Source of the DNA: Chiua virens
Taxonomy: Eukaryota > Basidiomycota > Agaricomycetes > Boletales > Boletaceae
Length of the DNA stretch: 64,000 nt
Assembly: GCA_019787685.1 (NCBI GenBank)
Contig: JAHNUO010000012.1
Span: forward strand, 1,178,001-1,242,000
Direction: 5' to 3'
In this document: one piece after another, positions 12,574 to 22,175 of the stretch
Numbering within the stretch: position 1 is the stretch's first letter
Layout of the letters: every line of letters begins with the position of its first letter
Position numbers and translations under genes: made by a program
Notes under the pieces: generated by a model
Seen by the model: the letters and a program-made list of their open reading frames with translations, nothing else
Database searches by the model: none
What the model was told of the DNA's origin: nothing

Positions 12574-13780
12574 TGGACGAAGACTGCCTATTGCCAGGCC
12601 CAGAGCCTATCCGGATTCCGCATCAATGGTTCGTGATAACAATTTCTGCTAGACGATTTGCAAACAAGGTTTTCTGTCTTACATACTTAGTTGCAACAAC
12701 GGAATTTATACATACATATGTTACTCGTTGAGCTTTAGTCGGCATTGCATAACATAGAATGGAATAAGTCACATAATAATAATTATATGTAGTCAATTGA
12801 TTCGTCGCTCTCCCGTTGAACACACGCCACTCGTGTTAGCCGCGACTCGGACAAATGGACTAGATCACAGAACTAAATGAGATGGGATCGACAGACTCGA
12901 AATTTGAAGGAACAGGTTGGAAGCCTGACCTACTGACTTTCTGGAAGCCGATGTTGAATGCCAGTTGCAAAGTAAGACTCGATCGATGGCTCGGATGGCC
13001 CGAGTCACGGCGGTCGATCGAAGTGACTACTTTTGTGTAACTGCCACTGCACTACACTTTCCGGCCCCTCACTCCCGCTGATAGTGAAGGGATTATTGCT
13101 TGTGTGACTAGCAATGATTCCGAGTCTGAACACCCTACACCCTGCAGCCCAGTGCTTGTCACAGAGATCAAGGGTCCACAAGAGGGTCCAAGTTCGAGCG
13201 TGCCAACGTCGTGTCAGTTTCCTGAGCGACTTCGACTTCAGACTCAGTTTCACGGGCCAAGCCACATCACCGTGGGTACACTCAGGGCACTGGCATGTCC
13301 GAGTTGATGAATCGTGGATCCAGCTCTATCTCCCACCTCGGCTGCTTAGGTTCTCTATCGTGGGACCAAGCGGTAACTTGAATGCCCTACTCACAAAACG
13401 ACGGAGATGCCACTGCGACTTTCGGCACTTACAACGATACTGGTCGAGACCAAATCAACCAGTATAGGTGCACCACTCGCGTCACTCATGGTCCTGTATA
13501 GAGATCTATGGCTTCGCTGTCCCGACTGATATTTGGTTTGCGCCACAGTGCACTACAACGGCCCGACGAAAACTAGAGGTGGTACTAATACTCGCCGCTT
13601 TCGCCGGTATGTACGGTTCCATCAGATGTGTGGAGTGGCAGATTGAGTTGAACAAAAGTTATAGACCCCCACTTGGTACGTTTGCCACGAATGTTGTGCA
13701 CATAGCATGTGAACTCGACGTTGTTTCATCTTCGAAGCTCAAACTCCTGTACTCACCACGGTCAGAGAGGAGCCACCTGA
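12574..13780. other. No gene recognised
   Basis: Spacer between two GTPase copies. Short plus-strand reading frames at 13114-13467 and 13468-13800 show no domain. The last about 80 bp hold the putative first exon of copy 2. Confidence 0.4.
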
Positions 13781-14898
13781 ACCAAAGTACTCCGATATAA
13801 CGGTAGCGTATGTATCTCGTTAATGTTCAATATCGTGTCTGAGTTGACAGACACACATTGACATAGAATCATGGGTACAATTGGTGCCGGTATGTTTGCC
13901 CTGACTGCGTTATAAACTTGCGCACGAGCTCAGATCTACCTCTATATGTGCTAGGAAAGTCGTCAGTGAGTGTCTGAGCGCTCTGCTAAACAAGGAATCA
14001 CCTTTTTTGTTTATAGTTCATCAAGCTTCTTACTAATGACGATAACGTTCGGATCGGCGACTCTTTCAGACGCGGAACATTAGATGTCCAGACAACTCAG
14101 TACAGGGCGAGGGGTTGTTGCATAACTCTTGTTGATGTGCCAGGTTTTGATGTTTTTGCTCTCGGCCTCACTCAGACGGAGATCCTAAAGCAGATCGCAC
14201 GCTTCCTCAAGCCAGAGAAAGGGTAAGCACACACACTCCTTTGAGTTCGTATCTGGACTGTTTGAGGAATGGAAATGTTATAGCGAGGAGAGGAAACTCA
14301 ATGGCATCATTTACATGCATCGATTACCAAGAGGCGGGTTCCATGATTACTCTGCAGAACGGTGCCTCAGAATATTCAGAGCACTTTGCGGGGATCAAGG
14401 TCTTTGCAACGTTCGTGTGGTCACTACCGGCTGGGACTGCATCAGAGAAGATGTCGGCAACATCGAGGAGGACGCTCTGGGCCGAGACATTTTTCAGCCT
14501 CTCCTCCAGGCCGGTGCTCAAATGCGTCGTCATGCCAACACTGTAGAATCCGCAGCACAGATCATATCCGAGTTCACAGAGTTCACTCCTATGACGATGC
14601 AGATCCAAGAAGAATTGGGGAAACACAAGTCACTGGCAGAGACAGTCAGCTGCTATAGGCCTCAGTCACTGAGATGGGCGAAGTCCTAAAGCATTGCGAG
14701 GATGACCTGGACGATCTGGAAGGGAGGCTGGAGGAGGCTGCACAGGCCAACGACGGATATGCAAGGGCTACGCTCCAGAGGGAGCGTATAGTTGTTGAAT
14801 GGAAGTTGGTACATGCCGAGGTGGAGTACATGCGATTGCGGACGACACTCACATGGGGATCTGAATCTAGGCGTGTGCGGTTGAATTTACTTCGATAA
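13728..14898 (+). pseudogene. AIG1-like GTPase, copy 2 (no clear start, one late frameshift)
   Basis: Paralogue of the copy at 11.4 kb. A candidate first exon ending at 13807 reads EEPPEPKYSDITVA and joins across a 59 bp intron. Then come a 23-nt exon (13867-13889, IMGTIGAG), an 11-nt exon (13955-13965, KSS), exon 14017-14222 and the last exon from 14284. G1 GTIGAGKSS, G2 region GDSFRRGTLDVQ, G3 LVDVPGFDV, IIYMHRLPRGG, and VTTGWD at the G4 position are visible. No ATG was found in frame for exon 1. The main frame stops at 14689, but the coiled-coil tail (GEVLKHCEDDLDDLEGRLEE...) continues in the next frame to 14898, implying one base shift near 14660. Seen: motifs and exon pattern. Inferred: non-functional or mis-assembled 3' end. 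Confidence 0.72.
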
Positions 14899-15069
14899 CG
14901 TTCGCTGCAGAAAGTTATGGTTAAACCGATCTAGTTCATCAGCAAAATGTCGTGGGACTTTTCTGTCTTAATCCGGTCTTACTGACTCTTATGCACTTGG
15001 TCGGCTAACGTGGCCTTGGCCAATCATCAGAACATCTTTGGACTGGCTTCGTGAGGAGCGGGGAAGTGG

Positions 15070-15104
15070 TGTATTGTATTTGTAAACTACTTAAATACAA
15101 TACA
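15070..15104. repeat. 12 bp hairpin near the DIRS 3' end
   Basis: Arms tgtattgtattt (15070-15081) and aaatacaataca (15093-15104) are perfect complements around an 11-nt loop. Downstream (minus strand) of the recombinase stop; possibly terminal structure or 3'-end signal of the element. Confidence 0.5.
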
Positions 15105-15298
15105 TGGAAGCGGATGTGACAAAAGTCGCGAGAGAGGATCGGGCGGAAGCGCGTAGCGCTACCCGGCCTAGGACAGAAGCCGAGACCTGTCGGGTGAGAG
15201 ATGAGCTGCGTTCCCAACCCGGTAGGAGCGTTCGGCGACGCGTGCTGCGAAGCGAGTACACCTGAAAAGTAGGAGGCGATCGTGACTTACCCTGTAGA

Positions 15299-16948
15299 TT
15301 ATCTCTGAATCGGGGGAATGGTGTAACGAAGAAAAACTTGATGAAGTTCGGATTCGGCTTGCATGTATGGGGCTAAGATCTGTGCATGTCTTCTTAGATA
15401 CAGTAGGAATGCGTCGCTTGCCCATCTCCCTTTGACCTTGACTACATCGAAGGGAATGTTGCGGAGGAGATATTCGAGGGTTGATCCAATGCGGATACCA
15501 TGTCCGTTGATGCGAGGTAATCCAGCTTTGCTGGTGACGGATTCCAGAGTCTTAAGGAATTTGGCTCGTGTGAGCGGTTTGAGGATTCCTTTAGGGGATC
15601 GGTATGCAAACAAGGGGGCATTGGGAGTGGGGAAGTTGACACGAAAGTGATTGTTCAGCGCTTCCTGGGGATCTGCGAGGCCGTCCTGTTTGGCCCAATT
15701 GACGTCTTCTCCGAGAGGGGCAGCTTTTGTACGCGGTAGGCGGAAATTAGTTATTTCAACACCATTTCGATCCTGTTGTTTCGTAACGTGTGACGGTGTG
15801 ATGTGGATCTCAGGATTGAACGCGGTGATTGTGGGTACTGTGAATTCGCCAGTTCTGGCGGTGGCAAAGAAGGTGGTTGTGAGACAGGCAAAAACGGCAG
15901 CATCCAGTGGGGAGGAGTGCTTGAAAAAACTGTGCAAAATAGAAATGGTGTTGATTGTGTAAGGTTCCCGAGGTGGACGTTTTGAGGCAGCGGGAGCGAG
16001 GGATTTGGCGGCTTTTATGAGAGCATCAGTCTCGTCGGATTTGTGTGACCAAGTGAGACCATGTATCGTGTGCCACGCATGCACGCCACTGATGTAGTTG
16101 ATGATAGTGAATCCAGCGTAAAGGCCTGCAAGGGATGATATGAAGGCCGTGATGAGGTCAGAAGAGGCTGGGGCTCTCTGCTGCTCGGGTATTTGTTTTA
16201 AGTCACAAAAGGTGTGATAAACGAGGAGGCCCAAACCATAAGTTTCTTTGGTAGATTCTGCCCATGCGAAAGGAATTACGGCATAGATGCGGTCGACATC
16301 TGTGGTGTCGAAGGGGAGAGCTAATTTACGAGGGGAAGAGGGAAGCCATCGGACAAGCCGTTCACGTGCTGGGCAAGATGGGCGAACAGGGGAAAGGGAT
16401 CTTGTTGATTTGGGGGTGGGAGCATTGATGGGAGCAGCGAGTTGGGTGATTTTTAATACACCCGCCTGAGTGGCATTAGCGGGCCCAGGGGTTGTAGTGT
16501 GTGCGGGGCTAGTGTATGTGGGTAAATGGGTCATGGAGTAGGAGTTCGAGGGGTTGGGGGATAGGGAAGGCTGGGATGAGGGAATGTATGGAGGGATATA
16601 TGCCGCGTGATATGCCATCGGCTGGGTTGTGAGCGCTGGGTATGTAGTGGATGACGGCGGAGCAGTCTGTGTCAGCCAGGATGGGGTGAATGCGTTTGAA
16701 GACATCATTGATGGGACGGTTGCGACTGCGTCCACGTTGCCAGCCCTCAATGACTCCTTGGTTGTCGCCGAAAACTTGGAAATGAAGGTCGGTGGTGCCG
16801 GAATGGAGTATGGCGTGTATAAGGAGTTCGAAGCCAACGGCTTCAGCCCAACCGATGTCGCGCCCGTCTGTGTTCCAACCAGGGCACAGGGACCAGGCAC
16901 GCCATTTGTCGTTGAGTGTGATGCCGATGCCTGTGGTGGAACTCGCAT
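15299..16948 (-). CDS. DIRS tyrosine recombinase
   Basis: Tyrosine recombinase that would integrate the circular DIRS cDNA. 549 codons from the first ATG, but about the first 150 overlap the 3' end of the RT/RNase H ORF in another frame, so the real start may lie inside (for example near 16620). The N-terminal core-binding part includes AWAESTKETYGLGLLVYHTF. The catalytic part has Arg near residue 365 (ARTGEF), the HxxR box GHGIRIG (His about 483, Arg about 486), Trp about 509 in GRWASD and the nucleophile Tyr about 517 (FLLYLRR). All key residues are present and the frame is open throughout. Confidence 0.85.
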   Translation of the reverse strand: MRVPPQASASHSTTNGVPGPCALVGTQTGATSVGLKPLASNSLYTPYSIPAPPTFISKFSATTKESLRAGNVDAVATVPSMMSSNAFTPSWLTQTAPPSSTTYPALTTQPMAYHAAYIPPYIPSSQPSLSPNPSNSYSMTHLPTYTSPAHTTTPGPANATQAGVLKITQLAAPINAPTPKSTRSLSPVRPSCPARERLVRWLPSSPRKLALPFDTTDVDRIYAVIPFAWAESTKETYGLGLLVYHTFCDLKQIPEQQRAPASSDLITAFISSLAGLYAGFTIINYISGVHAWHTIHGLTWSHKSDETDALIKAAKSLAPAASKRPPREPYTINTISILHSFFKHSSPLDAAVFACLTTTFFATARTGEFTVPTITAFNPEIHITPSHVTKQQDRNGVEITNFRLPRTKAAPLGEDVNWAKQDGLADPQEALNNHFRVNFPTPNAPLFAYRSPKGILKPLTRAKFLKTLESVTSKAGLPRINGHGIRIGSTLEYLLRNIPFDVVKVKGRWASDAFLLYLRRHAQILAPYMQAESELHQVFLRYTIPPIQR

Positions 16949-18887
16949 CTGAGTAGGCTTTTATTTGGTAGGGAGGACGGGGGTGTGGGATTGATATAGG
17001 ACGGGTGGGTGAATTGAGGCTTTTTAACCACCATTTCATATCCTCATGGGTTCCTTTTGGTGGGGTGCGTGGCCGCCAGGGTTTGTCGCCAAAGATGGAG
17101 AGCATGAGCTCTAGGTTTACGAGATAGGGTCTTGCATCGGGTATCACACATGCGGCATGTGCGAGTTTGCCATGCAGTTTCTGCACGTCAGATAAAATGT
17201 GTGTGCGGCGTAAATTCCATTCGCGGATCGCAGTGATGTATTTTTCTCGCTTGGTCTCGGTTAATTGGACTGTGTGAGCATTGATATTCCAAATGAAACC
17301 AAGGAATGTCGGAGTGTTGGAGAATGGGGAGTCCTTGGAAGGTTCCCAGGGAATGCCCAATTCTTCTGATATACGGTTTATATCCTCAAAATTATGAGAA
17401 AATAATTGGTCCTCTGGAGGACGGGGGGAGGTGGAGGAAAAGTCCCTGATGGGGAACACGCAGTTCTCATCAAATTGTTCAGCTTCACCATTGGTAAGGG
17501 TGGATCCAATGAAATAACGGCGTCCACCTTTGACAATAGGGTTTTCATTCGAGGCTATGCGGGCAGCAGCTTGTGAACGTTGGTGATTATAATGTTGTAT
17601 GCTGGATACCGGGAGTCTAATGAATAAATGGTCATCAACCCATCTTAGGATGGGCCCGATACCCTGAGCTCGCATGAGGTCTACACCAGCACCAGCGACC
17701 TTGCCATAAATACCACCAGAGGGTCCGAAACTGAAGCATAATGATGTATCAATTGCAAACGTTGAATCTGATACACGAACTATGAGACCGTGCCACTGGG
17801 ACGGGTGCAGGGGAATGGTTCGATAAGCTTCAGCTACATCCCGTACTGCCGCCTGGGAACCTGGTGGCAAGCTACTTAGGAGTAGGGCTACTACGGGAAA
17901 AGTGCTATAGGAGGAAGGGAAATCGTCCGAGCAAATGAGGGAGTTGATAGAGGGAGGAGAAGCTGGTGGGTGTGGGTGTGAGAGGTTCTGTATGAGGCGG
18001 TATTTGCCCGGTTTACCTGGCTTGGGGATTAGTGAGAGGGGGGAGGTTTGGAAGGGACCCAGCACATCCTCGATATCACGTTGGGAGAACGGACCAAGGT
18101 AACGTCCTTTGATAAATTCTTTTTGCAGGTTTTCATTGAATATGTGGCGAAATTCATAAACAGATGGGTTATTAGGGGGGGAGAAGGTGGAAGTGAGTGG
18201 GGGAACATTGGTGATGAAGCCGTGTGAAAGTCCTTCGTATATGTCTGGGTATTGGTTATGTAGATCAGTGGAAAGGAGTAGGCGCCGCCATGCCTCAGGC
18301 TTATAAGGAGTTATGGCTCGGCCGCGCCTGTGCACGATGACATTTCTGAGCACCATGGCTGGGGTCTCCGCAGCCGGAGCAATCATGACGGGCTGATCTA
18401 TGTACGAGGGCGCATCCATTTGGTTTTTGCCAGTCACTGCATAAGACATTTCCTTTGGAGTCGACAAGGCGCCCTTCTGTGGAGCGGCGGGCATATGCAT
18501 CTGAACTGCCGTCCCAGAGCTTGGGTTCATTGCATTCCCCGACACGGTGCGGGTGTCTTCCAAGGCATACCGGGCAGGCTGATTTGCAATGCTTGGAGGC
18601 ACTGGAAGAGCGGCGGCGGCGAGGTTTGGGGGGGGAGGATGGGATGGGATTTTGGGTGGCACGAAATCGGCATTGGGGTGGTGGTGGGGAGGTGGAGCGG
18701 GAATTGCGGCGTCACTCTGGTGCCTCAGAGCGGTGCGGGTAAGCATGGCGCACTCTTCGTGAAAGTGGTGGAGAGCGGTAGGACTCGTGGGAGTGCTCGT
18801 TCTAATCATGAGGGAGTGGATCAATGGGCACATTCCCATGTGTGGGTATGACGAACGTCGATGGGGTAATGAATATACCACGGCCAT
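16509..18887 (-). CDS. DIRS reverse transcriptase / RNase H
   Basis: 792-codon ORF of the DIRS element. A proline-rich N-terminal region (about 150 residues) is followed by RT: LSLIPKPGKPGKYRLIQNLS, the region VRDVAEAYRTIPLHP with a catalytic Asp, FGPSGGIYG, and the catalytic box RWVDDHLF at about residue 417 (VDD in place of the YxDD of LTR elements, as usual in DIRS). After the thumb comes LGFIWNINAHTVQLTETKREKY. RNase H follows with YSDASSTTGIG (first Asp), WAEAVGFELL (Glu), FGDNQGVIEGW (Asp) and SAHNPADGISRG. The frame is intact. Confidence 0.87.
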   Translation of the reverse strand: MAVVYSLPHRRSSYPHMGMCPLIHSLMIRTSTPTSPTALHHFHEECAMLTRTALRHQSDAAIPAPPPHHHPNADFVPPKIPSHPPPPNLAAAALPVPPSIANQPARYALEDTRTVSGNAMNPSSGTAVQMHMPAAPQKGALSTPKEMSYAVTGKNQMDAPSYIDQPVMIAPAAETPAMVLRNVIVHRRGRAITPYKPEAWRRLLLSTDLHNQYPDIYEGLSHGFITNVPPLTSTFSPPNNPSVYEFRHIFNENLQKEFIKGRYLGPFSQRDIEDVLGPFQTSPLSLIPKPGKPGKYRLIQNLSHPHPPASPPSINSLICSDDFPSSYSTFPVVALLLSSLPPGSQAAVRDVAEAYRTIPLHPSQWHGLIVRVSDSTFAIDTSLCFSFGPSGGIYGKVAGAGVDLMRAQGIGPILRWVDDHLFIRLPVSSIQHYNHQRSQAAARIASNENPIVKGGRRYFIGSTLTNGEAEQFDENCVFPIRDFSSTSPRPPEDQLFSHNFEDINRISEELGIPWEPSKDSPFSNTPTFLGFIWNINAHTVQLTETKREKYITAIREWNLRRTHILSDVQKLHGKLAHAACVIPDARPYLVNLELMLSIFGDKPWRPRTPPKGTHEDMKWWLKSLNSPTRPISIPHPRPPYQIKAYSDASSTTGIGITLNDKWRAWSLCPGWNTDGRDIGWAEAVGFELLIHAILHSGTTDLHFQVFGDNQGVIEGWQRGRSRNRPINDVFKRIHPILADTDCSAVIHYIPSAHNPADGISRGIYPSIHSLIPAFPIPQPLELLLHDPFTHIH

Positions 18888-18943
18888 CGGAAGGGTTGGG
18901 AGGGGGTTGGAGTGACGAAGAAGATGACACGAGGGGAATGTTA

Positions 18944-19884
18944 TTAGGACAAATTCACAATTAAGATGGGGAATAAACTGACTCTTTGTGCGACCCGGTT
19001 CTGTGCTGTGAGGCTAATTTCTAGGGCAATGGAGTTCATCAACGGGTCATTGATGATGGCGATATTGAACGCATCAGCAGGGTTATACTTCATGTCGTCG
19101 TGCCATTGACGGCGGATGCGCTCGGCATAATGGAGAATGACACGGTCTCCCTGTGGGGCACTGTGGAGGGGGTGGTTCTCGAGGTTCCAGAAGAAGAGTG
19201 CCATGCTGTTGAGGTGCTTGGCAGGCCACCCAAGCTGTTTGGCGAAGTGGAGGAGGGAGTTTTTTCCTTGTAGGAATTGGAGAAAGGTGAGGTCATGGTC
19301 GGCGCGCGCGTTGCGCGAAGCTTTCACAGATGCGACAGAGCGTAAGGTGAGTACGTTGTTGTTGTTGGTGATGCCAAAAGTGTCATCGGCTTGGGTGCGG
19401 TGAAGCAAGGAGGCTTCCGCAGAGCCTTCAGGGGTGAAGTACCATAGTTCGACGTATTCGATGGATGAGAGTTTTGTGAGAGCATACTGGGAGGGACGGC
19501 GGGCAAGTACAGACGGCGGGGGACGATTGATGTCGAAATCGATGGCCTTGGTCTTTCCTTTGTCAGGGACCTGCTGGTCCGGGAGTTGGACTGGTTCCTC
19601 TGGAGGTTGAGGCAGTTGTTGCTGCGCAGGAGGTAGAGGCAGCGGTAGTGGCTGCGGAGGGGGTGGCGGGGGGGGGTTGTTGGTTTGGCTGGTTGGCCGC
19701 TTGTTGTTGGTTCCAGGCGGCTACTCGAGTATCATGGTCCATGTCCCAGGCGTTCTGGAGGATAGCGATAGCTTCATCGTCGTTGAGGTTGTTTGCTGCT
19801 ATGATGGCGTTGCGTACGGGTTGGTACGGAACAGCTGCAAAGTCGGGACGGATTTCGAGGTTGGGGTCAGCCATGGCGAAATGA
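18944..19884 (-). CDS. DIRS gag-like ORF, frameshifted at a G9 run
   Basis: First ORF of the DIRS element, beginning MADPNLEIRPDFAAVPYQP at 19884. It carries a Gln/Pro-rich linker and then a conserved-looking half: KGKTKAIDFDINRPPPSV, LHRTQADDTFGI, LLHFAKQLGWP, IRRQWHDDMKYNP. The first frame stops at 19563. The second half is open in the next frame and is reached by removing one base from the C9 tract (plus strand G9 at 19668-19676), which would give a natural poly-Pro stretch. So this is one ORF with a homopolymer length change, real or technical. Function is presumed Gag-like from position only. Confidence 0.65.
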
Positions 19885-20060
19885 AAGAAAAAGGAATGAA
19901 AAGATGTGGAAAGGATGGTGAGTGAGCGACGAAGTTGAGGACGAGTGATCCCGCAGTGCGAGGGGGAGCAGGCGGCACGAAGGAAAGAGGTGAGTGCCGC
20001 TAAACTCCGCTCGTCCGAAGACTTAGCTCTGTGGCTGAGCTTTGCATCGCCACAGATCGT

Positions 20061-20558
20061 CAATCTCTGAACTTATCCAAAAATATGTATAGAAGCTTTC
20101 TTTTCATTAAAATATAGTGCAGACAAAGTATTTAGTGTTTTGCAACAAAGTATGGTCCTGTATGGTAGTATTTTGTAATGGCTCAAGCCGCATAAGTGCA
20201 GTCAGACCGTGGACATTTTGCTGATGTTAGTGCTAATCAAATCACCTCTATGTCTGCACTTGGCTCAGGCCAAACCTCACGACCTCTGCTTACTATGGCC
20301 TGCATACTTTTCAAGATTAATGTCTTAATTGACTCGACAGCGGGCCCAGTGCCAGTGAGCCGATACCGACCGATCGACCCACTGGCAATGAGCAGCACAC
20401 CCTGGGCTACGTGGCACCGTGGTTGAGCACTACATATACATATCACCATTCACATAGTATAACACAAATTAATGTTGTTTGCTCAAGTTGTTTGCCTCGG
20501 GTTGTTGTTTCGACGAACTATGCATAACGCCCCTAGATCTGACTAATTCCTTCACCGC
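20061..20558. other. No gene recognised
   Basis: AT-rich spacer between the DIRS 5' side and the third GTPase. Short frames only, nothing identifiable. Confidence 0.4.
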
Positions 20559-22175
20559 TTATGCTCGAAAGTCGAGACTGCAAAGTTTGTTAACTCGCTC
20601 CCACAAGCGTCGCACCTCTTCCCAAATTTCTGAACGATCACTCTCTGATTTCGTAGCCACTTCGACGAACTTGGCTCCTAACATCCCGAACGACTCCCGA
20701 TCGATCTGTCTTTTTCCGCGGAACTCCTCGATCGTCTTCTTCAAAACCTGCATGGCCTCTTCCCTCTCTTTCCTCAGGTCGGTAATCTTGTCCGTAAACG
20801 TCTTCATCAACTCCTCGATAGATTTGTCTTTTTCCTGTACGAGTCTCTCCTCGAGGGATTTGCGCTCTGCGGAAAACTCTGCTCTCAAAGCCTTGTCGCG
20901 TGCCTGTATAGCCTCTTCTCTCTCGTTTTTCAGCGCGGCGGCCTGCTCTGCCAGTCTTTTCTCCAGCTCCTCGGCGCACTTCTCTTTAGTACGCACAAGC
21001 TTCTCCTCAAAGGATTTGCGCTCCACATTCAACGCAGCTCTCAGAGCCTGTGCAGGCCTGTGCATCTCCAGCCAAGTGGTGATCTCTCGCTGCATACGAG
21101 CCTCCTGGAATGTCATCTCCAACAGCTGTTGATCCTCCCGAGCACGCATAATCTTGTTCTGCAGGACTTTGTGTTCGGCAGCCAACGCAGCTCTCATTTG
21201 CTCGTTGTGGGCCTGCATCGCATCTTCCATCTCGTTTTCAGGGCGGCAAGCTCCTCCTCATGTTTCTTCTTCAGCTCCTCGATATCTCTACCAATAACGC
21301 GACCAGCGTCCGTATGTCCTAATGGGATGCGATCCGCAATCTGATCTTGAAGCTGAGTGTTGATTTGATTGAGTACAATAAGTTCCGATAGGATCTTCCG
21401 CGCAGACTCTGTGCTGTTGAAGTGACGTCGCATCTGGGCTCCAGACTCGAGAAAGGGTCGGAAGATAGTCTGTTTCAGGATATCTTCCTGCTCGGGGCCC
21501 TCCTTTCCGATCACGAGGTCCCAGTTGGTCGTGACAATGCGAACATTACAAAGACTCTTCTTTCCGCAGAGCGCCTCAAACATTTGGATGTTTTGTTCTG
21601 CGAGTCTTCCTAGGTGTCGATCAGAGATGCGGTGCATATAGATGATTCCATTTAACTTGATTATCTCGCTAATAATTTCCATTTATTCCAAGGCGGAAAT
21701 ATGATCGATCAAGTACACTTACCCGCTCTCCGGGAGCAGAAACTCTGATATATTTTGTAGGATCTCGATGTCGGTAACGTCCTCTCGAGAATCATCAAAG
21801 CCAGGAATTGTGATCAGTATGACGGAACGCCTGGTTTGTGCATCCGTATAGCGGGCTGTCTTGATATCTGCTATTTCGGATCCGGGGTCATGAGCATGGG
21901 ATTTGGGGTCATTGATGAGACGATGAATGAACTTTGGGAACGAGAGATGTCGTTAGAAAACGTCAAGCAGAGCTCCAGAATTCGCACAGTGGATTTTCCT
22001 AGCAATTAGGGAACGATGTCATGTCGGATGCCAAGGGCATGGTAGTGACTCCAGTAAACGTACCGGTGCTGGCTGCGCCCATAATTCTGTATTTCGTTAG
22101 TCTGAGAAGTATTTTGATGGCTAACATGAGTACGTACGCGATCTTGACAAGTCCATCCTTGACTGGCCGGGACAT
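20559..22175 (-). CDS. AIG1-like GTPase with long coiled coil, copy 3
   Basis: Best preserved of the three copies. Exons on the minus strand: 22138-22175, 22064-22086 (23 nt), 21988-21998 (11 nt), 21723-21931, 20559-21668; introns 51-65 bp. It starts MSRPVKDGLVKIA; the P-loop IMGAASTGKST is split over three exons. Then FIHRLINDPKSHAHDPGSE, VILITIPGFDD (the usual Asp of the G3 DxPG box is replaced: ITIPG for IDTPG), IIYMHRISDRHLG, VTTNWD, and RRHFNSTESARKILSEL. A 230-residue Glu/Lys-rich coiled coil follows. One base is missing in a homopolymer (T4 at 21235-21238 on the plus strand): adding one A restores ALKNEMEDAMQAH and keeps the frame open to 20559. Role unknown; the altered G3 box suggests impaired GTP hydrolysis. 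Confidence 0.8.

Larger units (their letters stand above)
15060..20060 (-). mobile_element. DIRS-like tyrosine-recombinase retrotransposon
   Basis: Minus-strand element with three ORFs in DIRS order: gag-like (19884 to 18944), reverse transcriptase/RNase H (18887 to 16509) and tyrosine recombinase (16948 to 15299), the last two overlapping by 440 bp in different frames. It has no LTRs and no DDE integrase; DIRS elements integrate through the recombinase. The outer limits are approximate because I could not match the terminal repeats by eye. A 12 bp hairpin at 15070-15104 lies near the 3' end and may be part of the terminus. Confidence 0.8.

Noticed and set aside
18330..18851. 173-codon plus-strand ORF
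   Set aside because: Antisense of the proline-rich part of the DIRS RT ORF.
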